Source: Vibrio fortis (GTDB lineage Bacteria; Pseudomonadota; Gammaproteobacteria; Enterobacterales; Vibrionaceae). Taken from it: 64,000 nt of DNA. This document shows positions 16,389 through 25,559 of the stretch, one piece after another. A model generated the notes under the pieces. That model was not told where the DNA came from, ran no database searches, and saw only the letters and a list, made by a program, of their open reading frames with translations. The stretch covers positions 1,054,001 to 1,118,000 of the forward strand of contig NZ_AP025487.1 of NCBI RefSeq assembly GCF_024347475.1, given 5' to 3'. The translations under genes were made by a program, and so were the position numbers. Positions within the stretch are counted from its first letter, which is position 1, and each line of letters begins with the position of its first letter.

Positions 16389-17147
16389 ATGTCTCAAGCT
16401 GTTTTCCACTTAGGTATTACTGAAGCTGATCTTCAAGGTGCGACACTAGCGATCATCCCAGGTGATCCAGCACGTGTACAAAAAATTGCTGATGAAATGG
16501 AAAACCCAGTATTTCTAGCAAGCCACCGTGAGTACACACTGTACCGCGCTGAGCTAGATGGTAAGCCTGTGGTTGTTTGTTCTACTGGTATTGGTGGTCC
16601 ATCTACATCCATCGCTGTAGAAGAACTAGCGCAACTTGGTGTACGTACTTTCCTACGTGTTGGTACAACTGGTGCAATCCAACCACACGTAAACGTGGGT
16701 GACATGATTGTAACAACGGGTTCTGTTCGTCTAGACGGTGCAAGCCTGCACTTTGCTCCAATGGAGTTCCCAGCGGTAGCTGACTTCGAAATTGCAACGG
16801 CAATGAAAGCGGCAGTAGAAGAGTCTGGTGCAACAGTTCACACTGGTGTAACGGCATCAAGTGATACGTTCTACCCAGGTCAAGAGCGTTACGACACGTT
16901 CTCTGGCCGCGTTGTTAAGCGTTTCCAAGGTTCTATGCAAGAGTGGCAAGACATGGGCGTTCTTAACTTCGAAATGGAATCTGCAACGCTGCTAACTATG
17001 TGTGCAAGTTCTGGTCTGAAAGCGGGTTGTGTAGCGGGTGTTATCATCAACCGTACACAGAAAGAGATTCCTGATCACGCGACATTGAAAGAGACTGAAG
17101 CACGTTCAATCAAAGTGGTTGTAGAAGCTGCTCGTAAAATGCTGTAA
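16389..17147 (+). CDS. udp: uridine phosphorylase
   Basis: 252 residues from the ATG at 16389 ([10 protein letters not shown]), which has AAGGAG upstream. An earlier in-frame ATG at 16338 has no ribosome site. It splits uridine with phosphate into uracil and ribose-1-phosphate during pyrimidine salvage in the cytoplasm. Near identity to E. coli Udp is evident in [66 protein letters not shown] and [15 protein letters not shown]. It is monocistronic, with a CRP-like site upstream and a terminator downstream. Dense use of favoured codons suggests strong expression. Confidence 0.96.
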   Translation: MSQAVFHLGITEADLQGATLAIIPGDPARVQKIADEMENPVFLASHREYTLYRAELDGKPVVVCSTGIGGPSTSIAVEELAQLGVRTFLRVGTTGAIQPHVNVGDMIVTTGSVRLDGASLHFAPMEFPAVADFEIATAMKAAVEESGATVHTGVTASSDTFYPGQERYDTFSGRVVKRFQGSMQEWQDMGVLNFEMESATLLTMCASSGLKAGCVAGVIINRTQKEIPDHATLKETEARSIKVVVEAARKML

Positions 17148-17165
17148 TCGAACGTATTCGAACAT

Positions 17166-17230
17166 CTCTATCCTCACGTGATAGAGGGATTTGAATGGTT
17201 AAAAGCTGCGCTTAATGGTGCAGCTTTTTT
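17166..17230 (+). terminator. udp terminator region (two hairpins)
   Basis: CTCTATC/GATAGAG (17166-17186) forms a first hairpin. AAAGCTGC/GCAGCTTT (17202-17227) followed by TTTTTT is the actual rho-independent terminator. Confidence 0.8.
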
Positions 17231-17270
17231 GTATCTGTCGATCAGCGTTAGTGTGAGAATCTAGGCACAT

Positions 17271-17294
17271 AAAAAAGGCGCATGATGCGCCTTT
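17271..17294 (-). terminator. terminator of the CARF-nuclease gene
   Basis: AAAGGCGCAT and ATGCGCCTTT form a hairpin with a one-base loop. AAAAAA on the left gives a U run on the reverse-strand transcript. Confidence 0.8.
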
Positions 17295-17346
17295 AATGTA
17301 TGAGAGGTGAAACCTTTGACCGCTAGTAGCTTAGTAGATTACTAGA

Positions 17347-18513
17347 TTAGTACTCTAAATCCTCGTGACCACCTGCGGCAGCGAACCAAGATGTCAGGTG
17401 AGTTTTGAGGTCTTTCAACTCATCAGGCCCAATCAAAGCCAAACCTAAATCTTCTGCACGGGTGATGTCGTTATGACGCAGAGGGCGGAAGCTCACCAGC
17501 ATTGCTCGAGCTTGAAGGCCACCCAGTAAATCACGTAGCGATTCTAACTTGTATAAGGTGTCGTCGCCGTCGTCACGCATACCCTTGGTCTTACACTCGA
17601 TGATGTGCAGTTTATTATTTACAACCGATGCGACATCCAGTTCGTTACGAACTTCACGTTCACCTAGCTGGCGGTAAACCTGAACGTTCAACGAACGGTC
17701 TTGAATGGTTGGCATGTCATCTTGAATCTGTTTGACCGTGCTATGTACCAGAGTTTCCAGCCATTCACCATTCGAGAAACGACGCGCGTCTTCATTGGCG
17801 AAGGTTAAAATACCGTCTTGATAAGTCGCAATCTTTGCTTCAACGAGATCGGTAAGCAGCATGTTCAGCTCGCGATAGCCTTGTTGTTTTTCAGAAAGCT
17901 CAACATCCAGCTTTTGCTCTTTACGACACGTAGTTGCTAGGTAATTCAGTGTTGCTAAGCCAGGGCCTAATTCAAGGGCATTACTCGCCCAACGCTCACC
18001 CAGTTCGTAGAGTTTCTGATCCAGCTGAGGTGGCAGTTCGAAGTCGTTAAATTCGCCGCGAGCACCAAACACGGTTAGGTAGTCATCAATGGTGATGCGG
18101 TCTTGAACTTGTGCGTCTTCTTTACCATTTGGGTATAACCAACACAGTTTGTCACTGTTTGGTTCAACCACGAAAATCGGCCAGTGATAAGTGCGAAATA
18201 CTTCGTAAACAGAGAGCAGGCGATGTCTTAGGCCACAACTTGCGTTAAGTTTGACTTCTTGGCCACGTGCTTTGAGGTCTTCGGCTAAGTTTTGAATCGA
18301 TTCTTTAATGACAGAGGTGTTGACGATGGTAGGAATTTCAAAGAACTCACTCGTAATGTCGCGCTTTTGGAGTACAGAGTGAAGACGCAGATACATGCCT
18401 TCTTGAGTCTTATCGCCGATAAAGACAATGTGAGAACTGACGGTTCGATTATCCAATAAAGGGGTAATCAACCTAATGGGGTCTTGATCAATAATGCCAA
18501 CGTGAACAGCCAT
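17347..18513 (-). CDS. Card1/Can2-like CARF + PD-(D/E)xK protein (DUF1887, VC1899-like)
   Basis: 388 residues. The N-terminal third is a Rossmann-like CARF-type domain: VHVGIIDQDPIRLITPLL starts it, and LNASCGLR at 89-96 matches the ligand-loop pattern N-x-[ST]-x-G-x-[KR]. A winged-helix-like linker follows at about 165-240. The C-terminal part is a PD-(D/E)xK nuclease: E250 and E253 in GEWLETL, ELD at 291-293 and ECK at 306-308. In type III CRISPR systems, Card1 and Can2 proteins of this layout are nucleases switched on by cyclic tetra-adenylate. From memory, the closest known relative is V. cholerae VC1899, whose structure (1XMX) was solved as a protein of unknown function. No cas gene or CRISPR array is in this window. 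It has its own transcript, between terminators at 18598 and 17271. Ligand and target are unknown. Confidence 0.85.
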   Translation of the reverse strand: MAVHVGIIDQDPIRLITPLLDNRTVSSHIVFIGDKTQEGMYLRLHSVLQKRDITSEFFEIPTIVNTSVIKESIQNLAEDLKARGQEVKLNASCGLRHRLLSVYEVFRTYHWPIFVVEPNSDKLCWLYPNGKEDAQVQDRITIDDYLTVFGARGEFNDFELPPQLDQKLYELGERWASNALELGPGLATLNYLATTCRKEQKLDVELSEKQQGYRELNMLLTDLVEAKIATYQDGILTFANEDARRFSNGEWLETLVHSTVKQIQDDMPTIQDRSLNVQVYRQLGEREVRNELDVASVVNNKLHIIECKTKGMRDDGDDTLYKLESLRDLLGGLQARAMLVSFRPLRHNDITRAEDLGLALIGPDELKDLKTHLTSWFAAAGGHEDLEY

Positions 18514-18597
18514 ATAAATTCCTTAATATTGGCTCGCTCAAAATGGGATCGTAACGGAAAGCAGCAAGCCATAATACTCATATAATGACAAAGCCTT

Positions 18598-18637
18598 AAA
18601 AAAACAAGGGTAACCTTTGATAAAAGTTACCCTTGTT
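18598..18637 (-). terminator. terminator of the chemoreceptor gene
   Basis: AACAAGGGTAAC (18603-18614) pairs perfectly with GTTACCCTTGTT (18626-18637). The A run 18598-18604 is the U tract on the reverse strand. Confidence 0.85.
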
Positions 18638-18695
18638 CAGTCAGTTAACGATTTGGTGCGAGCAAAGTCTTACCTTTATTCGCTTTAAAGTGGAC

Positions 18696-20687
18696 CTAAA
18701 GTTTGAATTGGTGCACTAAATCTCCTTGTTGGTTAGCAAGAATCGTGAGGTTTTCACTCGCTTGAGCAATTGACGACATCGCTTGATAACTTGCATCTGC
18801 AATGTGGTTGATGTCTTCAATATTGCGTGCAATGTCGCTCGATGTCTCACTTTGTTCTGCGGCCGCTTGAGAAATATGTGTACTCATGTGGCTGATCTCT
18901 AAGATAAGCGCCTGAATCTCTTCCATCGCGCTATTGGCATTGGAAGCCTGTTCAACCGACATCTCCATATCGTTCATACAGCTTTCAATCACATTACCTG
19001 CTGTCTTAGAGCTTGATTGTAAGTTGCTGATCATGGTTTCAATCTCAGAGGTAGATTGTGTTGTTTTCTGTGCTAGAACACGAACCTCGTCTGCGACTAC
19101 CGCGAAGCCTCGGCCTTGTTCACCGGCACGTGCAGCTTCGATAGCGGCATTCAGTGCAAGTAGGTTGGTTTGTTCTGCGATACCACGAATCACATCAAGG
19201 ATAGAGCCGATCTGGCTGCTCATCTGTTGCAGTTCACCCACTGCGACAACCGACTCATTAAGGCGTGTCTCAAGCTGGTTAATCGTGCTGATGTTGGTGT
19301 TCATGATTTGACGACCAGATTCAGACGCAGACTCGACCTGTTGAACCATGGTCAATGAGCTTTGTGCGCTGCTTGCTACTTCTTGCACCGAATGTGACAT
19401 CTCTGTCATTGCGGTTGCCACATTAGCGGTCTGTTCACGCTGATTGCTCAGTTGACTTTGTGTTGTTGAAGAGGTCTTTTGGTTGATGCTTGCCGTTTCC
19501 GTTAGCTCGTCAGACGCTTCATTCAGCTTGACTAGAATGTTGTGTAGGTTATCTGCCAGCGTATTGATGTGGCGGCTCACACGGCTAAATTCGTTGTCGT
19601 AACGAATATCGATGCGTTTGGTCATATCACCTTGAGTCAGACCTTCAAGCGCATGCAAAATGCGAGTCAAAGGCTCGCGCACACTGTGTGCAATGTGATA
19701 ACCAATCGCTGCTGCAAATACAGTCACCACAACACCAATTGCGATGGCTTTCATCAGGCCTTGGTCGTAGACTTCCCCCGCCTCAGCCAAAGAATTATCC
19801 AGTTGTTCACCAGCGGTCACGTTGAATGAGTCCAGTACAGCCATTGCTTTGTCAACATCGACGGCTAAGTTAGCAATGTTGATGTATAGCGCTTTTTTCG
19901 CTTGTAGGTAGTTGTTGTGTTTATCGAGTACGCCACCTTTTTGGCCTACATCTTTGGTAAACTTCTGTACTGACTCATCGAAAGCACCCTTTAGCTCAGG
20001 CAGTTGAGTCGTTAAGCCACGGTATGCGTAGTTGAGGTGCGTAACCGCCTTCTTGTTTTTGTTTACAGCGCTTTGCACCAACTCGACGTCTGAACTCGCG
20101 AGTGCGTCAGAGGTGATGACCTCCGCATCTTTTAGTTTAATGAAGTAGCTTTTCGCCATTACCTTAACAGAGATGCTTTTCTGATCGGCAACATACTCTT
20201 TCATACCAACTGTGAGTTCTGAGTGCAGGCGTTGGAACTCGCGCGAAGCTTTCTGCACTTGCTCTTGAGCAACAAACATCGCGACGTAGTTGTTCATCGC
20301 CTCTTCTGCTTCTGAGAAGTAGCGTTCTTCTAGCTGTTTTAACTGCTCAACACGTTCTACAAGGACAGGGTTGGTCGCACTGGCAACCTCAAGCTCTTGA
20401 AGAACGGAGGAGAATGCTTGTTGTGATTGAGCAAACTCGCTGCGCATCTCTGTCATGCGCTCTTGATTCTGTGTGGTGAGGTAATCTTTGAATGATTTAT
20501 CCGCAGAGAGTAATTGCACACTGGTTTGGTTAGAGAGAGTGACGAGAGGCAGCGAAGACTTAGAGACGCTTTCGAAATTACTGTGTATCTGATTCATGCT
20601 GCTCATCATGATTGTAATCGTAATTGCAAACATGATGATGATCAGTGCGAAGCCCGCGTACATGCGTTTTATCACTGAGCCTTTCAT
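18696..20687 (-). CDS. methyl-accepting chemotaxis protein with helical sensor domain
   Basis: 663 residues from the ATG at 20687, chosen because AGGGAGA lies seven bases upstream; two earlier in-frame starts lack spacing. Order: membrane segment about 9-31, a roughly 280-residue all-helical periplasmic sensor region (4HB/HBM-like), a second membrane segment at about 312-336, HAMP ([20 protein letters not shown]), then the cytoplasmic signalling rod with the conserved tip [20 protein letters not shown]. It relays ligand binding to CheA/CheW at the cell pole. No C-terminal CheR-tethering pentapeptide is seen. The ligand is unknown. It is monocistronic. Confidence 0.92.
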   Translation of the reverse strand: MKGSVIKRMYAGFALIIIMFAITITIMMSSMNQIHSNFESVSKSSLPLVTLSNQTSVQLLSADKSFKDYLTTQNQERMTEMRSEFAQSQQAFSSVLQELEVASATNPVLVERVEQLKQLEERYFSEAEEAMNNYVAMFVAQEQVQKASREFQRLHSELTVGMKEYVADQKSISVKVMAKSYFIKLKDAEVITSDALASSDVELVQSAVNKNKKAVTHLNYAYRGLTTQLPELKGAFDESVQKFTKDVGQKGGVLDKHNNYLQAKKALYINIANLAVDVDKAMAVLDSFNVTAGEQLDNSLAEAGEVYDQGLMKAIAIGVVVTVFAAAIGYHIAHSVREPLTRILHALEGLTQGDMTKRIDIRYDNEFSRVSRHINTLADNLHNILVKLNEASDELTETASINQKTSSTTQSQLSNQREQTANVATAMTEMSHSVQEVASSAQSSLTMVQQVESASESGRQIMNTNISTINQLETRLNESVVAVGELQQMSSQIGSILDVIRGIAEQTNLLALNAAIEAARAGEQGRGFAVVADEVRVLAQKTTQSTSEIETMISNLQSSSKTAGNVIESCMNDMEMSVEQASNANSAMEEIQALILEISHMSTHISQAAAEQSETSSDIARNIEDINHIADASYQAMSSIAQASENLTILANQQGDLVHQFKL

Positions 20688-20966
20688 GGCCATTCTCCCT
20701 AAAAATAAAATACAGACCGAAAATCCGGTCCAAAACAAAGTAACAAAAGTGTCAGCATTCTATTGAGTTCCAGTCACACATTTTATGACGCACCCGTCAA
20801 AAATAGCTCTCAGTAATTTATGGCATAACATTCTTTTGCCCTTGATAGGGTTTTCTTTGATTTGAACACTGTTTTTTATTATGCTTTGGCTCAGGTTGAT
20901 TGAGGTTTCTAGTGGCTTGACGCATACTCAAAGCTCTTAGAAGTAAATGTTTTATTGGAGAAAAAC

Positions 20967-21317
20967 ATGGCTGAAGAAACCATTTTTAGCAAAATAATCA
21001 ATAAAGAAATTCCAGCAGATCTTCTTTACCAAGACGATTTGGTTACCGCGTTTCGTGACATTAATCCTCGTGCGCCAAGCCATATCCTGATTATCCCAAA
21101 CAAGCTGATTCCAACTGCAAATGATGTGGAAGCGGAAGATGAAGCGATGATGGGACGCTTATTTACGGTTGCTCGTAAGCTGGCTAAAGAAGAGGGCATT
21201 GCAGAAGATGGTTACCGACTGATTGTGAATTGTAACTCTCACGGTGGCCAAGAAGTTTATCATATTCATATGCACCTCGTAGGTGGTCGCCCTCTTGGCC
21301 CACTATTAATGAGCTAA
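20967..21317 (+). CDS. hinT: HIT-family purine nucleoside phosphoramidase
   Basis: 116 residues from the ATG at 20967, preceded by GGAGAAAAAC. The histidine triad is HIHMH at 99-103, with H101 expected to be the nucleophile. HinT hydrolyses AMP-lysine and other adenosine phosphoramidates. It opens the conserved block hinT-ycfL-lpoB-thiK-ycfP-ndh known from E. coli. The next gene, a lipoprotein, follows after 85 bp that contain a large hairpin (21335-21384). Confidence 0.95.
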   Translation: MAEETIFSKIINKEIPADLLYQDDLVTAFRDINPRAPSHILIIPNKLIPTANDVEAEDEAMMGRLFTVARKLAKEEGIAEDGYRLIVNCNSHGGQEVYHIHMHLVGGRPLGPLLMS

Positions 21318-21334
21318 TTGAAAAAATTGACTTT

Positions 21335-21384
21335 CTATACCAACTTTATGCGTGAACTGTAGTCCAAAGCATCGGTTGGTATAG
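21335..21384. repeat. 10-bp inverted repeat between hinT and the lipoprotein gene
   Basis: CTATACCAAC (21335-21344) is exactly complementary to GTTGGTATAG (21375-21384). An inner ATGC/GCAT pair makes a longer, interrupted stem. A lone half site, GGTTGGTATA, occurs at 11092-11101. It may belong to a small intergenic repeat family or act as a processing hairpin. It lacks a T run. Confidence 0.55.
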
Positions 21385-21402
21385 ATAGGCAGGAGTAAAT
21401 CT

Positions 21403-22794
21403 TTGAAACAGTACGTTAAGTTCGTTTCAGTCGCGATGATGTCCGCATTGACTGTCGGGTGTGCAAGTATGTCTGCGGGGAACTTGTTTAGTCACTATAG
21501 CGCTCAAAACCAGAGCGTGTATCAAGCGCTGAGAGCGGGTGATTACTCAGAAGCTCAACAAGAGCTACCCGATTACGCAGCAGGCGACATTCTGGATAAC
21601 CTTGAAAAAGGCCGTGTATATTTACTAGACCAACAATACGCAGAGAGTAAGTCTTGGTTCGAGCAAGCAGACCAAGCCGTAAGAGTTCAGCAAGATAAAG
21701 CCGTGGTGTCGGTGACAGACAGCGCTGCTAGTGTGGGTGCATTAGCCGTTAATGACAACATTACCGAATATACCCCAGCCGATTATGAGTTAGGCTTTCT
21801 TCATCTTTATCTTGGATTGAATTATCTCAAACAGAATGATTTAGAGGGTGCATTGGTAGAAATGCGCCGAGCTAACCAAGTTCAGGAGCAAGCAAAGAAG
21901 CAACGTGAAGCAGAACTTCAGCGCGCAGCAAATGATGCGAGGTCTCAAGGGCTTTCAGCGAACGTGGGTAGCATTCTTTCAAATTACCCAGACGCAGGTA
22001 AAAAGCTGCAATCAGTGCAAAATGCCTATTTGATGTTCTTGTCTGGCCTGCTTTATGAGGCGTCTAATGACCTTAACAGTGCTTACGTTGATTATCGACG
22101 CGCATTGGCGGTGATGCCTGATAACCAACAAATAATCGAACGCACTATGCTGGTAGCTCAGCGTTTAGGTATGCGTGAAGATTTAGCGAAGCTGAAGAAA
22201 CGCTACTCAATGCCAGCGTCTCTTCATTCTGGTGAAGGACGAGTGATCGTCTTAGATGAGCAGAGCGTTGTACAAGCAATGGACAGTTGGCGTCTAGATT
22301 TACCGGTTTATGACAGTCGCGACCAAGGCGCCATATATTCTCTAGCTCTGCCATACTATTCAAAGCAGCCAAATGAACGATTTACATCGATTCGTATCAA
22401 TGGCACTTCGCTTAACGGCAGTTTGTTGACCGATGTAGACGCCATGGCACAGAACGATTTATCTGAGCGCCTGCCGGGTATTGTTATTCGTCAAGCACTG
22501 CGAGTGGTCGCAAAAGACCGAATTCGTAAAGAAGCGACGAAGGGTGATGATGTCGGCAACTTGTTGTTCAATGTTTGGAATACCCTGACTGAACAACCAG
22601 ATACTCGCAGTTGGCAGTCGCTGCCTGCTCAAGTGAAGAGCAGCACCTATGTGGCAGCGTTGGGTAACTACACGTTAGAAGCGGGCGGCAAGTCATATCA
22701 GTTTGATGTGCGAGAAGGGCAAACCACGCTGGTTTGGGTTTCTCGTCAAGGGAACAACGCCACCATGTGGCACAAGCAGCTAGGGAGGCTGTAA
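21403..22794 (+). CDS. lipoprotein of the COG3014 type in the lpoB cluster
   Basis: 463 residues. The start is TTG at 21403, fixed by AGGAG seven bases upstream. A lipoprotein signal with lipobox LTVGC puts the lipidated Cys at residue 20. About 25-270 is helical and TPR-like (ALRAGDYSEAQQELPDYAAG, LGLNYLKQNDLEGALVEMRR, LLYEASNDLNSAYVDYRRAL), and the C-terminal half is beta-rich. The stop overlaps the ycfL start (TAATG), so it is co-translated with ycfL and probably acts with the LpoB peptidoglycan-synthase activator at the outer membrane. E. coli has no such gene in the equivalent operon. Its exact function is unknown. Confidence 0.8.
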   Translation: MKQYVKFVSVAMMSALTVGCASMSAGNLFSHYSAQNQSVYQALRAGDYSEAQQELPDYAAGDILDNLEKGRVYLLDQQYAESKSWFEQADQAVRVQQDKAVVSVTDSAASVGALAVNDNITEYTPADYELGFLHLYLGLNYLKQNDLEGALVEMRRANQVQEQAKKQREAELQRAANDARSQGLSANVGSILSNYPDAGKKLQSVQNAYLMFLSGLLYEASNDLNSAYVDYRRALAVMPDNQQIIERTMLVAQRLGMREDLAKLKKRYSMPASLHSGEGRVIVLDEQSVVQAMDSWRLDLPVYDSRDQGAIYSLALPYYSKQPNERFTSIRINGTSLNGSLLTDVDAMAQNDLSERLPGIVIRQALRVVAKDRIRKEATKGDDVGNLLFNVWNTLTEQPDTRSWQSLPAQVKSSTYVAALGNYTLEAGGKSYQFDVREGQTTLVWVSRQGNNATMWHKQLGRL

Positions 22795-23177
22795 TGAAAA
22801 AGTGGTTAGTGAGCTTAGCGGCTGTAGCAGCCTTAGCCGGTTGTGCAGAGAACACAGCGGGCGTACGTGTTGATGGCCTAACGCAAAACGTATTTTTTGG
22901 TGACAAGGTACTAGGTAGTCGACTGCTAGTTGATGATGTTAGAACCGACCAAGTAGACGGTCATACTCGTGGACTTGTGCGTCTGACTAGTGAATACAAG
23001 GGTGATCAGAACATCCTCTATCGCTTTTATTGGTATGACGATGCAGGCCTAGAGGTGAATTTGAAACAAGGGCCTTGGAAGCAAGCCATTGTGCGTGGTT
23101 TTGAAACCATCACCTTGTCAGAGATTTCAGTAAACCCGAAAGCAACACAGTTTAGAGTGCAGTTTCGGGAACAGTAA
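22794..23177 (+). CDS. ycfL: YcfL-family (DUF1425) lipoprotein
   Basis: 127 residues from the ATG at 22794, which overlaps the preceding stop by one base; a longer in-frame version starting inside the upstream gene is rejected. The lipoprotein signal MKKWLVSLAAVAALAGC gives lipidated Cys17. The remainder is a compact beta-sandwich-like domain (LYRFYWYDDAGLEVNLKQGP). In E. coli ycfL sits between hinT and lpoB just as here. Biochemical function is unknown; a link to PBP1B/LpoB activity is inferred from constant neighbourhood. Confidence 0.88.
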   Translation: MKKWLVSLAAVAALAGCAENTAGVRVDGLTQNVFFGDKVLGSRLLVDDVRTDQVDGHTRGLVRLTSEYKGDQNILYRFYWYDDAGLEVNLKQGPWKQAIVRGFETITLSEISVNPKATQFRVQFREQ

Positions 23178-23275
23178 TAATTAACGGTTCCGTTGAACAT
23201 GATGATAACCGTTCAACTGAGCCCCTAAAATTTATGGGTAGGGCGTTGTCTTACTCGGATATGTGAGGAAATAAA

Positions 23276-23866
23276 ATGAAAAAGAGTGTCATTGCGCTAT
23301 TAGGATTGGCTGTAATTCTAGGCGGTTGTTCAAACAAAGTAAGTTATGGTGATGCGCAAGCAGTAGAAACCACGACCATCGATTTCGGTTCTACAGACCT
23401 TCAAACGATTGCTGGTGAAATGGTTGATAGCATGATGGCTTCTGGTTCGGTTTCTTACATTACCCGTGATCAGCGTCCGATCGTGTTTGTAGAGCGCATT
23501 AAGAACAAAACCAGTGAACATATCGATACTGAGTCAATCACAGACACAATCAGTACTAAAATGTTGAACTCAGGTAAGTTCCGCTTCGTTGATATGGATC
23601 GTGTAGAGTCAGTTCGTGATCAACTGAATTTCCAAAACAACGACGAACTTGTTAACCAGAGCTCAGCGATTCAGTTCGGTAAGATGGTCGGCGCTCAATA
23701 CATGCTTTACGGCAACCTATCAAGCATCGTTAAGAAAGACGGTAGTGACCAAGACGTGTACTACAAAATGACAATGCGTTTAATGGATCTTGAGTCTGGT
23801 CTAATCGAGTGGGCAGACGAGACAGAAATCCGTAAGCAAAAGTCTAAGAGCCTACTGGGTCTATAA
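23276..23866 (+). CDS. lpoB: penicillin-binding protein activator LpoB
   Basis: 196 residues. The signal peptide MKKSVIALLGLAVILGGC gives lipidated Cys18. The globular domain holds the conserved stretches RPIVFVERIKNKTSEHIDTE, LNSGKFRFVDMDRV and GAQYMLYGNLSSIVKKDG. LpoB is an outer-membrane lipoprotein that reaches through the peptidoglycan to switch on PBP1B. The linker after the lipid anchor is short (about 18 residues), unlike the longer, proline-rich linker of E. coli LpoB. It follows ycfL by 98 bp with a separate ribosome site. Confidence 0.9.
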   Translation: MKKSVIALLGLAVILGGCSNKVSYGDAQAVETTTIDFGSTDLQTIAGEMVDSMMASGSVSYITRDQRPIVFVERIKNKTSEHIDTESITDTISTKMLNSGKFRFVDMDRVESVRDQLNFQNNDELVNQSSAIQFGKMVGAQYMLYGNLSSIVKKDGSDQDVYYKMTMRLMDLESGLIEWADETEIRKQKSKSLLGL

Positions 23867-23948
23867 TTCAGTCTGAGTAGCGATAGATGTGGTATACCCG
23901 TTATGAGTGATGTGCGCTCTTTACGCTACACCAAGACTAAGTGACAAT

Positions 23949-23983
23949 AAAAGACACCTGCGGTTGACGTTGGTGTCTTTTTT
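23949..23983 (+). terminator. terminator after lpoB
   Basis: AAAAGACACC (23949-23958) pairs with GGTGTCTTTT (23972-23981), with further T residues. It separates lpoB from the thiK-like gene, although the next start is only 19 bp away. Confidence 0.85.
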
Positions 23984-24001
23984 ATAGGGAGAACAGAGAA
24001 T

Positions 24002-24856
24002 ATGGCGATTTTTAGCTGGGATGAAGCCAAAAAGTTAGATGTGAGTTTAGGCTCACTTGATGACTATTTCGATGTATCTCCTGTCAAAGCACAAACGCTA
24101 ACTGGTGGCCTGACTAACCGTTGTTGGAAGATTGAAGCATCCGATGGGCAAGCTTTTGTTTGGCGACCGATCACATCAATCACAGAAGCATTCTGTATCT
24201 CTCGACATGAAGAGTATCAAGTGCTTTCAGCAATAGAACAACTGCAGATTGCACCTCAGCCAATTACCATCAACAAGCAAGGTTTGCTGGTCGAGTGGGT
24301 TGAAGGCGACACCATTCACGATAACCTTTCACTTCAGCAGTTAATGCGAACGTTAGTGTCTGTACATTTAGTGAACACTTCACGATTGCCTTTGCATCCT
24401 TTTTGCTTTACCGCTCGCGTTGACCACTATTGGCTGAGGCTTGATAAAGAACATAGAAGTGAAGAGTTTGAAACGATTTACCAACAGTGGCGCTCCGCAC
24501 CTAGCCTCCCTCCAATGGAAAACACACTCTGTCATTTTGACCTTGGTGGTTACAACCTCGTACGTCAGGATAGTGAGATAAAGATTATTGATTGGGAGTA
24601 TGCTGCACTGGCGGATCCTCGACTTGATTTAACGCTGACTATTTCAGTCGCCAATGAGTCAGTAGAAGAGGCCGTCAAACAATACTGTCAATTTAGAGGC
24701 ATTCACGACACACAAGCATGGATAGATGGTGTCAAAGCTTGGCTACCACGCAGTAAAATGATGGCGATGCTTTGGTATTTGCTAGCCCACCAGTTGTGGG
24801 GGGATGAACAATACCTGCATGAAGCGCGAGCACTCAGTTGCACTTTCTGTAGCTAG
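24002..24856 (+). CDS. thiK: phosphotransferase, probable thiamine kinase
   Basis: 284 residues of the APH/choline-kinase fold. Motifs: the N-lobe loop TGGLTNRCWKIE, catalytic HFDLGGYNLV (about residues 179-188) and the metal-binding DWEYAALADPRLDL (about 198-211). It occupies the same place as E. coli thiK (ycfN), which phosphorylates thiamine in the salvage route to thiamine diphosphate. Sequence similarity within this fold is modest, so the thiamine specificity rests on position. GGGAGAACAGAGAAT precedes the ATG. Confidence 0.8.
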   Translation: MAIFSWDEAKKLDVSLGSLDDYFDVSPVKAQTLTGGLTNRCWKIEASDGQAFVWRPITSITEAFCISRHEEYQVLSAIEQLQIAPQPITINKQGLLVEWVEGDTIHDNLSLQQLMRTLVSVHLVNTSRLPLHPFCFTARVDHYWLRLDKEHRSEEFETIYQQWRSAPSLPPMENTLCHFDLGGYNLVRQDSEIKIIDWEYAALADPRLDLTLTISVANESVEEAVKQYCQFRGIHDTQAWIDGVKAWLPRSKMMAMLWYLLAHQLWGDEQYLHEARALSCTFCS

Positions 24857-24964
24857 GATCACGTTTAGGATGGGAAAAATGCAAATTCAGATATCTGTAC
24901 TTTAAAACCTTATTTTTCATGTTAGATTTATCAAAACGTACCAGCATTTTACCAGGGAGGTACA

Positions 24965-25504
24965 ATGATTATTTACCTACATGGCTTCGACTCAACAAGC
25001 CCGGGCAACCACGAAAAAATACTGCAGTTGCAATTCATTGACGATGACGTTCGTTTCATTAACTACAGTACTCTACATCCGAAACACGATATGCAGCACT
25101 TGCTTAAAGAAGTGCACAAAGTGATTGAACAGTCTGATGATCCACACCCGATAATCTGTGGTGTTGGTTTAGGTGGTTATTGGTCTGAGCGCATCGGTTT
25201 CTTATGTGGCATCAAACAGGTGATCTTTAACCCGAACCTAAGACCAGAAAAAAACATGGTTGGTAGGATTGACCGTCCAGAAGAGTACGAAGATATTGCA
25301 ACAAAGTGTGTCAGCCAATATCGAATGAAGAACAAAGATCGTTGTTTAGTTGTACTGTCTCGTGAAGATGAAATTCATGACAATAGTAAAACGGCCGCGG
25401 AGCTGGAAGACTATTATCAGATCATTTGGGATGAGAAAGAGAGCCATAAATTCAAGAAGATTTCTCAGCATTTACAAGCGATGAAAGCCTTCAAAAACGC
25501 TTAA
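24965..25504 (+). CDS. ycfP: YcfP (UPF0227) alpha/beta-hydrolase-like protein
   Basis: 179 residues, as in E. coli YcfP. The start [18 protein letters not shown] and the segment [20 protein letters not shown] are nearly the same as in E. coli. The fold is an alpha/beta hydrolase, but the usual nucleophile elbow G-x-S-x-G is replaced by GVGLGG, so no catalytic serine is in the expected place. Function is unknown. It lies between thiK and ndh, as in enterics. Confidence 0.9.
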   Translation: MIIYLHGFDSTSPGNHEKILQLQFIDDDVRFINYSTLHPKHDMQHLLKEVHKVIEQSDDPHPIICGVGLGGYWSERIGFLCGIKQVIFNPNLRPEKNMVGRIDRPEEYEDIATKCVSQYRMKNKDRCLVVLSREDEIHDNSKTAAELEDYYQIIWDEKESHKFKKISQHLQAMKAFKNA

Positions 25505-25525
25505 CTTTCTATAAAACTTTTAGTC

Positions 25526-25559
25526 AAAAAGCAGTGCTCTAACAAGCGCTGCTTTTTTT
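25526..25559 (+). terminator. terminator after ycfP
   Basis: AAAAAGCAGTGCT pairs with AGCGCTGCTTTTT (one G-U pair) around a CTAACA loop, ending in seven T residues. Confidence 0.85.

Noticed and set aside
17347..18513. A hidden CRISPR-Cas or CBASS locus around the CARF protein
   Set aside because: No regularly spaced repeats, cas genes or nucleotidyltransferase genes are present; the neighbours are udp and a chemoreceptor gene.
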